This document shows, in pieces, positions 1-13,900 of a stretch of DNA of 64,000 nt. Source of the stretch: Euborellia annulipes (taxonomy: Eukaryota; Arthropoda; Insecta; Dermaptera; Anisolabididae); contig JAKCPI010001563.1 in NCBI GenBank assembly GCA_023213315.1, positions 558,001-622,000 of the forward strand, read 5' to 3'. The position numbers and the translations under genes were made by a program. The notes beneath the pieces were generated by a model. That model did not search any database, was not told where the DNA came from, and saw only the letters and a program-made list of their open reading frames with translations. The stretch's first letter is position 1, and the number at the start of each line of letters is the position of its first letter.

Positions 1-1748
1 AAAAATTGAATATTTAACATTTTTATTTGTGGCCAATTTGTTTATCGTGAAGAAGAGAGTGAGCGAGCCTCGAAACGTCTGCTAAAAATATAAAAGTTTT
101 ATACTTTATCAATTAATCTACATTTTTTATACTTCGATTATTTCTTCCCTCAATTTTTTGACAAACAATCCAAAAGAAAATTTTTCAGATAATACATTAA
201 ACACTTCTAATCCTGTTAATTGGAAAAGACAAACTTGTTTATTTTCATATAAGTTTAAATAGTATAATCTCTGTAAATAATTTTTTTTTAAATAATGATG
301 TAAACGTTTCTGGAAATATTTTAATCAAGGTTGAAAAAAAAATATTTTGAAAATAAACAAATATAGCTGCTGACCTTGTTGTTGTAAATTGCCCATTTTT
401 AACTTCAGTTGGCACCTAATTTTAATTAATAAAAGAAAAGAATTATTTATTTTTTTAGAAGAGAATTGTGTAGAGTGAAAGGGTCTGTTGATAAATAAGT
501 CTTTGAGGGGATCGAGTAGGATTTATTTTAAAGACCAGCCCTTGCGTTATAAATTAATTGAAAAAAAAAAAAACATCCCTCTTGTTCATATTATACTGTA
601 TTTCGTAAGACCTGATAATACTTTAATTTAAAATCGTTCTTCTGAATTAATTTTATTTCACTTACATCTTTCTTACTAATTCTAATTATTTTTATCACGA
701 AGGTGTTTATGTGTTTATTAATTTTTTTAATTTAATTTTAAATATGAATGAAAATTAATTTTTAAATGCAATTAAAATCGTCATCTAAGTCGACCTCAAA
801 ACCAGAAATTGTTAAAAATTGCACACAGGTGTTATTGTGGTATTCGGACAATAAATGAGGTTTGGTGGCTTAGGAGAGCCCTAGCAAAATCTAATTCGGA
901 TAATATGTTGAATAATATATCATTCAAAATAGCTTCCGAGTTTAAAAAAATGAGTTTTTTCACATATAATTAGCTATCTCAGGTATAAAGAAAGTTTTTT
1001 AAGTTAGCAACTTAATAAAAGCATCATTTATAAATTAAAATTAGGCCTAATTAAAATAAATATTAAAAAATTAATTCATTTTTTAACAAAAATTTAAAAA
1101 TTTTCAACAAAAAAATAAATACAAGGGTTGTGTTCCTAATGACGCCTTAGTTAAGCCTTACACCGAACTTTTGTTCTTAGCGATCTGAGCTCTTATTTAA
1201 TCATATTTTTATTTATTTATTTACTTAAATTATACATAGGGCAATGTGCCCCTCTTAGTCTACTTGTGGAATTAAATACAGTAATAATTTTGAGTCAAAC
1301 CGTGAACCGCAGATCATCCGTGTCGAAAGTCATAGTCAACCAGATAATCCGTGGGATAGTTAATTAGAACTGAAGCAACCGGCCTTAAATGAAATAGGTA
1401 ATCAGAGTTTATAAACCTTCCTTATAACATGGCTATTTACCGCCTTATTTTATAACAATAGATCCTTAAAAAGATCTAATCTTAAATAATGCGCTCTATA
1501 ATTACTGGCTCGAGGGACTTTTAAAATATTTTTAAAAAGTAAAAAGAAAAAAGTTTTAGTTCACTTTTCACTAAAAATCAACCTTCTTTCTTAGTGATTT
1601 GTTATTATTCATTTGAAGATTCTCTTTGTATTAATATTCAGTGGGTGATTTATTAATGTAAAAAAGTGGGGTCAAGGGGGAATGAGCGTTGTATGTTTTC
1701 TTTTGTTCAGATATTAATTGTTTAAGAATGTGTGACACGCTTGCTTAC
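1..1748. other. Receptor-gene intron 5 (partial) with a dispersed repeat
   Basis: No coding sequence seen. Bases ~946-1390 are a diverged direct copy of ~18411-18750 (shared TTAGCTATCTNAGGTATAA, AGTTAGCAACTTAATAAAAG and GTGAAGCAACCGGCC-like blocks), an unclassified interspersed repeat. Confidence 0.6.
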
Positions 1749-1956
1749 CCCATACATGAGACCAAACTCGAGGTAGGGGGAGCGTCTGCTCCTTGGGCAC
1801 GACGTCCTTGGCTAATTTGAGGAGAGGATCTTCGTAGCCCCAGAGGAGTTGGTGGACGGAGACTTCAACGAACGGTCGTACTTTGAGGATTTCCATGATG
1901 GAGGCCATGGCCAGGCGCAGAAATCGGGCTGCATGCTTACTCTGAGACGTCGCGCT
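1749..1956 (-). CDS. CD36-family gene exon 5, with a one-base frameshift
   Basis: Acceptor TGTGTCTTTCAG|AG and donor TATGGG|GTAAGC bound 208 bases. The exon encodes SATSQSKHAARFLRLAMASI, VRPFVEVSVHQLLWGYEDP and AKDVVPKEQTLP in one frame, then EFGLMYG in the next frame. The length is one more than a multiple of three, while both flanking phases should be 0. The break is at the G5 run 1776-1780: four Gs would keep the frame. Likely causes are an assembly or read error in the homopolymer, or a recent null allele. Confidence 0.93.
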
Positions 1957-4900
1957 CTGAAAGACACAAATGCGCCACATGTTCGTCAAATCGATGCATT
2001 GCCATGTACAATGCCGATGCACGCTAAACGTTCCACCTTTCCGAGCTTGCAAACTCACTCTTATCCAATTATTCTCTTATCGAGAAAGTGCTTTTATTAT
2101 CTTACTCAGAATTTCATTTCACCTTGAGAGACGAAATTGAACAGTTTTACTAATGTATTAATACTTCTATACATATATTTTATTCATTTTACTTTCAAAC
2201 AAATTTCTTAATTCTACGATGACTACTAGCAACTAGGAAGTTCGAAAATAAATTTTGAAATTTCTAGAGTTGAGATGAAGCAGCCAAAGAAGGTTTCTCG
2301 CCAAATAATAATTTTTTTTTTTTAACTAAATAAAAATAATCGAAAAATTCCCAAATTTTGAGACGTTAGACATAAAAAATTTTACCAAGAATAATTTCTT
2401 CGAGACTTTTAAAAAGCTCTCGTCCTAGAAACGATTATTTTAAAAATAACGCTTTGACCCATGTCTTTATGTAAAATTGCTTAATTAACTGAAGGTGACT
2501 TCGTCTCGATTTGTGGATTATTTTGATAGAAATTTATCACCATCTCAACTTCAACAACTTACTTAATACTCCTATATATTTTATTATATTCATTTTACTT
2601 TCAAACAAGCCTGGTCAAAAATATTTTTTATATATTAAAATTTCAGCTTTCGAGGTCTAATGCAAGGATGCGTTCCCCGTTCATTTTGTTATACATATCT
2701 TTGACATTATATGTAGACCTATAAAATTTATCAATATCAAAATTAACTAAAAAATTATTTTTAGTGAGTAGTAGTAAATAATATATATATAATATATATA
2801 ATAAATTTATATAATTAATAAATTTATTTTATAATATTTCTGAATAAAGTGCGAATAATATTAGTTTAATATTTTAGTAATCGAAATTTTTTTAAATTTG
2901 AGAATCTCTCTCCACCAATACTCTTGAGTCTAAAAGTAGTTCTAGATTAGGCTGGTCCACCATCTATAGGGATAAAAAAAATTGCGCCAATCCCTTATTT
3001 TGTTAGCCATGTCTATGCCAATAATGTATAATTTATAGTAGTGGCACACTAAAAATAGTTAATAGCTAAATACTTTCTTTTCAGAAAAAACATTAAAAAT
3101 TGCATGAACTTGTGTACCAAAAAGTGGAGTTGTAATTTTTTTTAGCCTTATACCAGGCGAACTAGGCTAATCTACAGCTACAATTAAATAAAAATAAATT
3201 TTTGAACATTAGAGTATTGGTGGAGATTTGAAAAAAAAATCCCGATTACTAAAGGATGCGGAAGTAAATATTTACATCAATTTGAGAGAATTTACTCAGT
3301 TGGGCTGTTTTCCATTTAGTGAACAAAGATGAAGCCAAGTTTTTTTTTCTTAGAGAGTGAGTTCATATTAAATAAAATGACGGTGCTTAAGCAAAAAAAA
3401 TCTCTTTCACCTTTCATTTAACATAACTTAACGATGATGCACATTTGAGCAAAGTCTTCCTTGATTGGATCCCTTCCTATTTGGATTTATTATTTATTAC
3501 ACATGTATTAATATTAAAAGAGGACATTTAAAAGGTGTTTGTACCAGCATTGGGATGTTCGGCACGACGACCAGATCCTCGTCGAAACCATTCGAGAGCT
3601 CCTCGACGAAATGGTAGATTTTTCGTTGTTGAAAGCCGATAGTGCCATTGTCATGAAATACCAAATTCACTTTCTCCCAAGTCTCTCTGCAACAAAAAAA
3701 AAAATAAATAAATTATAATTTAATTTTACTTAAATACCAGATGTTAGATTAGATGTAGATTTTAAAATAAAAAAAGTTTCTTTTGTTTTTACGCTGATTC
3801 AACTTTCTATGTAATCGGTTTATTTATTATTATTAGAACTATTCCAAACTACCTGATGATTAAGCAAAATAAAAAATTCTTTCTTATTATAATAATTAAA
3901 TATAAAGTTTATTTTTATTTTGAGAGCGACTCGCACTCCAAGGGCGCTTATCCCTGAGATTAATTTATTTATTTTTTCGCTTCAAAGTTTTTTTTTTTTT
4001 CTCTCTTTTGTAGTCAATTAAAAAAAAAAACTTCTTGATAAAGGGATTTTGCACAAATGCTTAGTTACAAATAAGATAAGAGAGAAGTAAAATAATGATT
4101 TCAAAAGTATCGAACTATTGCAGGGCTTTTAAGTAATTCTTTGTGGCTTTGTCTCCTTTTTAGTCTAAAAAATAACAAGTTAAATAAAATTAAAAAAAAA
4201 AATTTAATAGGAATTTGTTTTGAAATGTTGGCGGTTTTCAAAACAAGGTCCAATGAAAATTGGGTATCGTTTAGAATGAAAGAATGATTGTTTTACGAAT
4301 GTATAAAAACACTTAAAAAAGAAGTAAATAATCATATTTTTAAAAATGGATATTGGAACAAATTTTTTCGCCTCGTGGAAAGCGAACCCTGGACCTCTAG
4401 CACCATATTAAACAAATTATTTTCCGTTTTTTAGTAGTCTGGGCATATGTGCCTGATGTGCTCAAGAATAGAGCCTTTAGCTTATGCAACCAGAATGCGG
4501 TCAAAAGAGATGTCTTCAAAGTAGCTTCTTCAGTTGCATTAAACAAAGATTATTTATTTATTTTAATCTATCTCTCTTTATCAAGGCGCATGTTTTATTC
4601 TATCCTAATTAGACCACGGGATATTATTTAGACCCCAGGCACAAGAGGCGGACTCTACCACTGTGCTATGGCCCAAAGACGAGCAAAAATTTAAAGATAG
4701 TTTGAATGACCTTTTTGACATGTTACATTCAAATGCTTTAGCATAATTATAATTGAGGAATATAGAATTATTGAAAATATATCTTTTCTTATTAGTTCTA
4801 TTAATTATGTATTATTTAAGGCAATTTTAAGCATTAAAAGATTCTAAATAATAAATTTCTAGTTTTATTCGAATGTGAAATTAATTCAACCCCCTGGGAA

Positions 4901-7900
4901 CGAAAACAGAGGGAATGCTTAGTTTTAAGAAAATTTTGAAAATTCAAAGGCGATGGCCAGGCCACGTATTCATGTTTTACAAATGAGTTTAAATTTTGCA
5001 GACATTATTTTTTAATGCATTTTACCTGGTATTAAATTGATAAAAAAAAAATTTGATCCCTATAAATAAGGACCACCCTACTGTACATATTTATTGATAG
5101 AGATCACTCAGATGCTCAGAGAGTACGTATTGAATAGATAGCGGCCACGAGTTACCCGAGCTAAGGTTGGCTTTTTTTACCAGCCTTGCCCCTTAAACTT
5201 TTCATCGGTCGCGTTTTGCCAATAGAAATACGAGATCGGAGAGGAGAAGATAAAAATTATTTTTTTTTCAATTATTGAATTGTAATTGAACCTAAACTTG
5301 TACTGTCAGACACAAAACTATTGAGACCTATAAAAACGTTGTACAAATGCAATTTATAAAAAGTTTCCTTGGAGAAGTTAATTTTTTTCTGCAAGATTTG
5401 AACGGAAGTTGTTTTATACGTTTACTCGTTAAAAAATAAATTGAAACTTAATTTATGCCAAAAATGTCCTTTAACTATCATATCAATAGTGAAAACTTGA
5501 ATTATTCATCTATTGATAATATCTATTAATTTTTTTTTCATATTATAAAAAATAAAACAAACAAATCAAAGTTTTATCTTTGAATAATTCATAAATCCAA
5601 TCAGCAAAAAAAATTTTTAAATTAAATATTTTGTCAATCTTGAACCTTGACTTAAAATCTGATGTGGCCAACAACATATAGCTAAGAGGGGCTGAAAATA
5701 TTAAATATTTTTCTTTAATAAGTGAACATGACTCCCGGGAGTTGAACTCGGGATCTCCAACCATCCGGAGATCCGCATGATGGTTAAAATCAGTGGATTG
5801 TCTTTAAAAACTAAGTTTTTTTTTTAGAATTTAATATTTACCGCTTTTGTACTTCAAATAAAATATTTTGTTTAGTTGTAGTTAATATTTTAATTTTTTA
5901 TTTCATAAACTCAAAATAGTTTAGAAAACTGATACAAGTGTGAAAAAAATTCTTAAATAGGTAAAATATTTTTTTCCAAGGATAAATCTTGAATATTTTT
6001 TACTTTCACATATTAATAAAAGAAAATCATCATCCTTTATTTAAGCATCAACTTCCCTCAAGTACAGTGAAAACTAAAAGCTTATTCAAGAACAAACAAC
6101 TCGACGATTTACGATTTATTTAAGAAATTTTATTGTTTCTAATTCAAGTATAAAAATAAAAGTTAGAATAAGAAATCTTATTTTTTTAAATTGTTCGCTT
6201 GGATAATAGGTAAATTTTTATAACGTAGTTCGATTTTGATTCAATATACGCAGAGATTAATTTAACCGAGCAAATTAAATTTTAACTACCCTCGCATTGT
6301 CCAACTAATCGGATCCACTGAGTCAAAAATTACATACAAAAAATTATAATTTGCTCCAAAGAATTTTTTTTTTTTTTTTTTTTTTAATTTTATCAAAAAT
6401 AAAATTAAAGAAATACTATATGTAGCCTGTTTATTAAAAATATATGTTTAAATAATTTTTTTTTTTTTGAAAATCTCAAAATTGACTAAAGTGAAACTAA
6501 TCGAAGCCGGACTATGCGAGCTATTTCTTTATTTGATTATCTATTTTTACTTTCTCTTACATACATATATATATTTGAGCATTGGTTGAAATAAGTCCAC
6601 TTTTCGAACAAGGCTCAAACTAGTTAACTATTTTTTAAATCACAAATAAATCTCTCAAATTTGATATCTTGAAAAATAGTGGACCCCTTAAAAAATTACA
6701 CAGAAAAAACGGTAAACAGGGTGAGAAATAAAAAAAAAATGTATTCATTAAAAGTGCTGGGTAAATACATTTTTCAGTGTATTTATTGCTATGTCATTCA
6801 AATCGAGGACTTTTTTTTGTGTTTTTTTAGATTTTGAGATAACTATGCCCCTTACCCTTTTATTTAAATAAACAGTCGGAATTTTACTTTCTGTAATTTA
6901 AAAGCACTTATCTATATAATAATTTATGTATAAATTAATAATAGTTTATATTTTTTAATGGCAAAGAAGAAATTATTTCTTACATAAAAGAATTTTATTT
7001 TTTCTGTAAAATTTTTTTAGGTAAAGTCATAAGGTGTGATGTCATGAAATGATGACTGGGTGCTGCTGGTTGCCACTATACCAGGTATGACTAATATAAT
7101 GGGTCAGGGTTAATGCCTATGCGGTTTTTTTGTTACTTGGCAAATTTTTTTGATTAGCAATTTTTTTTTCAAATTATCTTTTATTAATATTAAATATATT
7201 TATTTTTATTACACACATTTTTTTTGTAAATTCAATTTCATACATAAATCCCCCCTCCCTCTATAATCACGAGTTGCCTCCGGAGCCGGAGGCCAAAAAA
7301 AACTTAATGAAATAATACAATTATATAAACCTACATTCCCACCAAGAATTCGCTAGGACCTGATGTTTAAAAAAGGAAAGCATGTTTTTTATGCCCTTAA
7401 ACTTGTCAAGAATATGTTTATTAAAGCTTCTGTCCTTTTGTAAGTAAATTTTAAGAAAAAAAAATGTTTGCCCCCTCCCCAAGAAAAAGTTGAAATGGCG
7501 TCACTGTGGTATTTATTAAACAATTTTAGCTAATTTTGGTCCGCTGAATACGAAAATAATAATATTTTTGTGAATTGACTCTACTTTTTGAAATAAAGGC
7601 TATCCAATTTATACTAGAAATTACATTCATAGGAGAATATTTTATTTTTTTTTTTAATTATCAAGTGCTATAAATGATACATAGAATACATGGGCGTAAC
7701 TAGGGGGGTGCCGGGAGGCCTGCCCCCCCCTCCCAGAAAGCTCCCTGCCCCAAGAAAAATTGAGAAAATATGGGGCTTTCCAGGCCCCCCGGAGGATAGC
7801 TGGTCCCATGCCCCCCCCTCCCAACCAAATTCTCTAGTTACGCCGATGATAGAATAATAAAATTAATTATAACATATAAATAAGAGTTAAGAAGAACGTT

Positions 7901-10900
7901 TTGTTCGGGATTTCCTTTGGTGTCTTTGGTCCGATTTATCATGAGTACAAGAGCCAATTCAAACAAAATAATTTATAGGCTCAGTACTTCGTCACCATAG
8001 CTATTTATTTAAAAAAAATTTTATCTGTTCCCCTGTGCAATTAATACAAATGTGGTCTATAGTTAAAAACTCCCTTAAGCTTGCTTTGCTGAAAAATAAC
8101 TCCTGGAGCACGTTGCAAAAATCATCGTAAGAAGACATCGAATCCTTGTTTGATTTGAATGAAATAATTTTAAAGAGAAAATTAAATTAAATTCATAAGA
8201 TTAGAAATTAAAAAAAAAAAAAAAAATTAAGAAACAAGAAATAATAATGAAAAAAAAATTACTGAAAAATCAATAAGAGTAAGTGAAAGTAAAAATAAAT
8301 AAGTTTCATCATATAACCCCATTAACGATGCTTCTATTAATTAATAAATTGGCTATCAATTGAGTGCCTCAGAAGCCAATGTAATTAAGTCCATTTTTTG
8401 ATTTTAAAATTCTTTTTAGTTCTTTTTTAGAACTTTTATAATAAAAATAATTTTTTCAATTTTTGTTTTATGGACTTAATTACAGTGGCTTCTGGGCCAG
8501 TCAATGAATAATTATCTATTTGTTCATACAAAATGTTTGCTTTAAAAATTTATTTACACATAGTCTATGCGCAAATAGCCACTTTTGAAATAAATAATAA
8601 AACTTTAATTAGTATACTATTTTTGTATCTAATAATTAAAAACATGTATAAACAATAATTAATTATTAATAAATAATATTTAATAGCCTAACATATTTTC
8701 CTAGATTATATTTAAATTGACTCAATTAAAATTAATTAATAATTTTCATAAAAAACCAAATACTTTACTTAATTTGATATCTTCCTGTATTTTGTCTATA
8801 GGAATTGTGAAATTATTAAAAAAAAAAAGAAAATTTTCGGATGTTGCCGTTTTATCAAATTTATTAATATGTCCCCTTTCTAAATGCAAGAATTTAATAT
8901 AAAATTATATAAGGAAGTATAATAATTAGACCGGGACGAAAAGACAAACAAATCGACGGAAGGACAGTTGAGAATTTAAACTCACGTAGAGGCATTCATC
9001 TAATTAAATATCATTATTATTTATATATCTATATTTCAAGTAGTAATATTTTATATCTTTATTATTTTCTCGACCAAAAAACGAACTGATTTTATTTTAC
9101 AGAGCCTGACAAGTTTAGACGAAAAATAAATAAAATTTGAGGCTCAGTGAGTAAAAATTTAGAAAATAAGCCTCTAAAAAAGGTCCGACTCATTGTTGTT
9201 TTTGTTCATGTATTAAATTTATATAACAACTAACCTTTGGTCTTTAAAATTTATTTAATTTTAAGTTAGGTAGTAAAAAAATGTAAAAAATGTTCATATA
9301 ATTAGTCTTAATGAAAAAATTTCGTTTATAAGGAAAACATAACACGAAATGAAAATTTTTTGAATAAAAAAGATAGGATAATAAGAAGGTTGCATAAACA
9401 ATTTCAAATATTTTATTTCAATTTCATCGACATTCGAGCCGAAAGAGAATTTTTATCAAACGATGATAGCAAAATAATTAAATTAAAGCAAAACTCTCAA
9501 CCACTTCACGGTACTTGGCACATACCTGGTACATTAATAATAATATAAAATTTATTCTTGTAATATTATTTAAATTTTGAAGTATAAAATAGAAAATTGA
9601 TCCAAACTAACTTTTCTAAGTTGCAATAAAAAAAGCTTCTTATTTATTCAACCTTTTAGTAAAATTTATTCAAATCAAAATTCATATTAAAACAAATATT
9701 TATTTTTCAAATACATTAATTTATAATATTAAAACAAAATAAATATAAATTCCCGCTGAGCAATTCTCCTTTTGAAAGGAATTAAATGCAATTCTAAGTC
9801 AAGTGGTTTTGTAAATGGAATTCAAAATGTTTACTTTTTTTGGACTTTGAAAAATTTTAAAGTCCTTCAAAAAGAGTAAATATGAATATTAAGTATATAG
9901 AATTTTTTTTTATTTAGGCCTTGAATGGGAAAAAATATTTTTAATAAAAAATCTTACAAATGAAAGTCTTTGGTTTAACTTATTAAATTAGCAGGTAAAT
10001 GTGATAATTTTCAAAAATTCTTCATTAGAAATAAATAAATATTCCTATTTTTAAATGCTTTTATTAGACTTATTCTTTCAAGGTCACCAAATTTTAATTT
10101 TTGCTTAAGACACTTCCCGATAAGCTAGAGGTGTTAAATTTGATATTCAAGGGTCATTTTTGGTGACAATAATTTTTTATTGGACCAAAATAGGTCAAAC
10201 TAATGTTGATGCTTTATTTGAAGCCTCACGCTTCCTCCCTTTCTTTTTTTATTAATACTGTATTTATAATAAAAAAGACTAAAAAGTTGAAAATAAAAAT
10301 ATAATAAAAAACTTTAAAAAAAAAAATGCTTTTATTTAAATTGAACTTAAAAGAGAGAAATAATTTAATTTAATTTAATTGTTCTTGTTAAAATTGTTGA
10401 AAATTTATAGACTTACAATAAAAAAGTGAAGGGATTCCAAGGCTATAGGCAATTCCTTAAGCTATCAATGAGCGCCCCACGCTTTTATTTTAAGTCTATA
10501 AATATTCAACAATTTTAACAAGAACAATTAAATTAAATTAAATCTCTCTTTTTAGTTCAATTTAAATAAAAGCATTTTTTTTTTTAAGTTTTTACAACGC
10601 TTTTATTAACTTGCTTTCCTGTTTTTTCCGACAAATTTTTTATTATATTTTTTTTCTTATATAGCCTATTTTGTTTTAATTCATCGTAGTGCCTGTTTAC
10701 ACCTTCTCCGGATTATTTATTTATTTTTTTGATATGATTACTATATATTATAGGACAAGATAGAGATAGATAGTCTTATTATTTTAATATTTTGCATTTA
10801 ATTAGTTTACAAAATTATTAAATTTAACCTTGTTATTTAAAAAACTGTGGTTTCCTTTCCGCCCCGACCGATAAAAAATATATTTTATTAAAGGCTGAAT

Positions 10901-13900
10901 CTAAATGCCGAAAAATATTTATAAATAAATTTAAAAAATTACACTATTCAGAAGAAATTAATTAGAAAATTAAATTGTCCTCTGGTGGAAATTTTAAATT
11001 TAATTAATTTTTAATTTTAATGTTAAATGAAAAGTTAAATGCTTTTCTTTGCTGTTCTCCCTAATTTTAAATATGTTTTGGCCTTCAAGCAACCTCCAGT
11101 AGGGCTGGACGGTAAACCGGTTTCCGGAAAAACCGAAAAAATTTTTCCAAAAACGCCCTTTTTTGAAAAATTTTTTTTAAATTGGGATCATCAGAACTAA
11201 ACATTTCTTTTTTTTAATCCTTTTCGGCATCTGAGGGCATCAGTCCTTATCTTACTAAATTAATTGATAACCAAATACAATTAAAAGAAATTTCATAGCT
11301 TGAGACGGGAAACGCATCGAGACTATCAAGGGGCACAGAAGAATTTATAAATTTCATTAGAGTTAATTATATTAAAAAAAAAAATTAGGAATTTTATTTG
11401 AAAAATTGGCAGGTATCTAAAATATCTAATTTTTTTTTACGAACCTCCGTTTGGGAAAGCCAGAAACATCTGCCACAGATATAGAAACAGAGAATATTAG
11501 AGACAAAAATATAAGCTACAAAACAGTAAATTGAGCATTAAGAAAATAGAAGAGAATAAAAAAAAAAAGTAAAAAGGAAATTTGTTATTTAGATGACTAT
11601 TTTATTAAATTAAGTTAAAAGGAGAACATGTAAAATAGCTATTATATTGATATTTAATTTTGAAAGTAGGTATATTTCTAGTATAATAAATTATATAATA
11701 AAGGAAATTTGAAAATTCAATAAACATTCATATGTTCTTAATATTTTAATTTTAAGAGACAACAAAAAGAGTGAAGATGGAATAAAAAAAAAATTATGAC
11801 AAGATGATTTTGAAGATTGAATGAAATGGAGAAGAGAAATCATCATTGGGAGAGGTGAGCTGCGAGCTGCGAGCTGCGAGCTGCGAGCTTGGACATAGAG
11901 TGCTTATCACCGTTTACGTAAGGATTTCCCCAAACCAAGTAGGAAGTTGAACACTTTCTCCGAAGGCTGCCTAAGGTACTAAAACTTTTACTCGTGTTGC
12001 AATCCTGAGGTATCCGCTGGTCCCGACCGGATTAACCAAGTGGAGAAAATATCAAAGAGTCTGCGGAGGATCCACGGATCTCTACTATCATTATCATCTG
12101 TTTTGGGACAAATCTTTTATTACTTCATCACAAGATGGCCTAGATAATAATAGAAAATTTTATCTAAAGTGAAATTTTCAGCTAAAAAAAAAAATTAAAT
12201 AAATATGCAGAGATTTCAAGTTGTCAATTTTTAAATATAATCTAGGATTATTTGTAAACACATCAGTTCTCGAAAACGGCTCTAATAATTTTTTTTTAAT
12301 TTTAAATATTAATTTATACTATTAATATTTTACAGTGCCAATATGAAATTGCGCTAGTTCTCGTTATTGGGGAAATTCGGGTACTAGTATTTTACTGATG
12401 TACTTTTTTAGTGTTAGGAGAATTTTTAATTAAAGACCACATTTTTGTATTAAATATTTATTAAAAATATATAAATACTGTACAACGTTTCAACTGCTTA
12501 TTCTGCAGCCGTTATCAAGCACTGTGCACACTGAAAATGTGGTCTATAATTAAAAATTCTCCTAACAATAATATTTCAAACCACAAAAGCTTTAATAAAC
12601 ACATTCATGATAAATACTTTTTTAGTTTTTTCCAATTTTATCAAAAAGATCTATCGAGCTGAAGCTCGGTCAGCCCCAAAATAATAAATTAAACAAAATA
12701 TTCATTGAAAGCCAATTTGTTTCAAACATCTGTAAAAATCACGAAAATTTTGCAAAAATTTGTGGATTGTGCTGTTCTCTAAGCTTTAGAAAAAAGTATT
12801 TCAACTTACTTTTTCATGTTTTTATAACAGCCAAATAAAGTAATTTTGGTATTAGGGTATTACGTTAAATAAAATATAGTAGGAAAATTATTAGGAACCG
12901 ACCGAATATTCGGTTTCGGTTACCGGTTTCGGCCAAAAATCATGGTTTCGGCCGTAGTTTCGGTTTCGGCCAAAAAGTAGCCGGCCGAAACCAGAGTCTG
13001 AAAAAATGGGATGAGACTCGCATGCAAAAAAAAAAAAAAGGTCAAATAATTTGCACTTGAGGGAGAAAAAAATTTTAGTCTCCCTAAAAAAAAGGTAAAA
13101 TGATTTTCATGGGAGGGAAAAAAAAATTCAAAAAAAAAAAAGTAAAATGAAAAAAAAATTTATAGGAAATACAAGTTTCGGTTTCGGTTACGGTTTCGGC
13201 CGAAACTAAGGTTGAGGCCGAATATTCGGTTTCGGTTTCGGCTGAAAATCTTGTTTCGGTCGGACCCTAAAAATTATATATATTTTTTTTATTTATCTGC
13301 AAATTGAACTTAACTTTTTAATACTAATAAAAGAAAATAAATAAGAAAATAAGCTAGAAAAAATATCGCTTTACATGTACTATAGACGAGTCATTAAATT
13401 ATACAAAATTTTTTCGTAGCTATTAATAGATAAAATTTAAATGAGTTGCTTGCTATAGGATTTGAATAATTGCAAATTTCAAAGTTAAAACGAGTATCCG
13501 GAGAATTTGTTTCGTTTTTTTTTTTTTTCTTGTTTTGTTTATTACTAAAAGTAATAGTAACTAATGCATTTTATTTTTTGATATGCACACAGTAAAAAAC
13601 CTTTTTGAATTAAAAATCCTAGAGGACATCTTGAAAATCCGCGTGCCATATGGACTAACGCCAACTGGCATCCAAATGTTGGACAGCCCTCACTTGTGAA
13701 ATCACCCTATCAGTGATTTTTTTTATAAATTTAATCCGCTATAATTAAATTCTAATTTTTTTTCAACGAGTCAAAATGCTTAAACATTCTTTTCAAGGTG
13801 AAAAAATTTTTTTGTTCCCTAAGTTACTTAATAGGTATAATATAAAACAAAATTGCATTAAGTAAGCGATATTTGTTTAATTTGAAGGCTGATTAAAGTT

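Noticed and set aside
1849..2127. 92-codon plus-strand open frame
   Set aside because: Antisense shadow of receptor exon 5.
5690..5790. Possible tRNA (GAGTTCAACTCCCGG, minus strand)
   Set aside because: A T-arm-like hairpin is present but no convincing D or anticodon arm.
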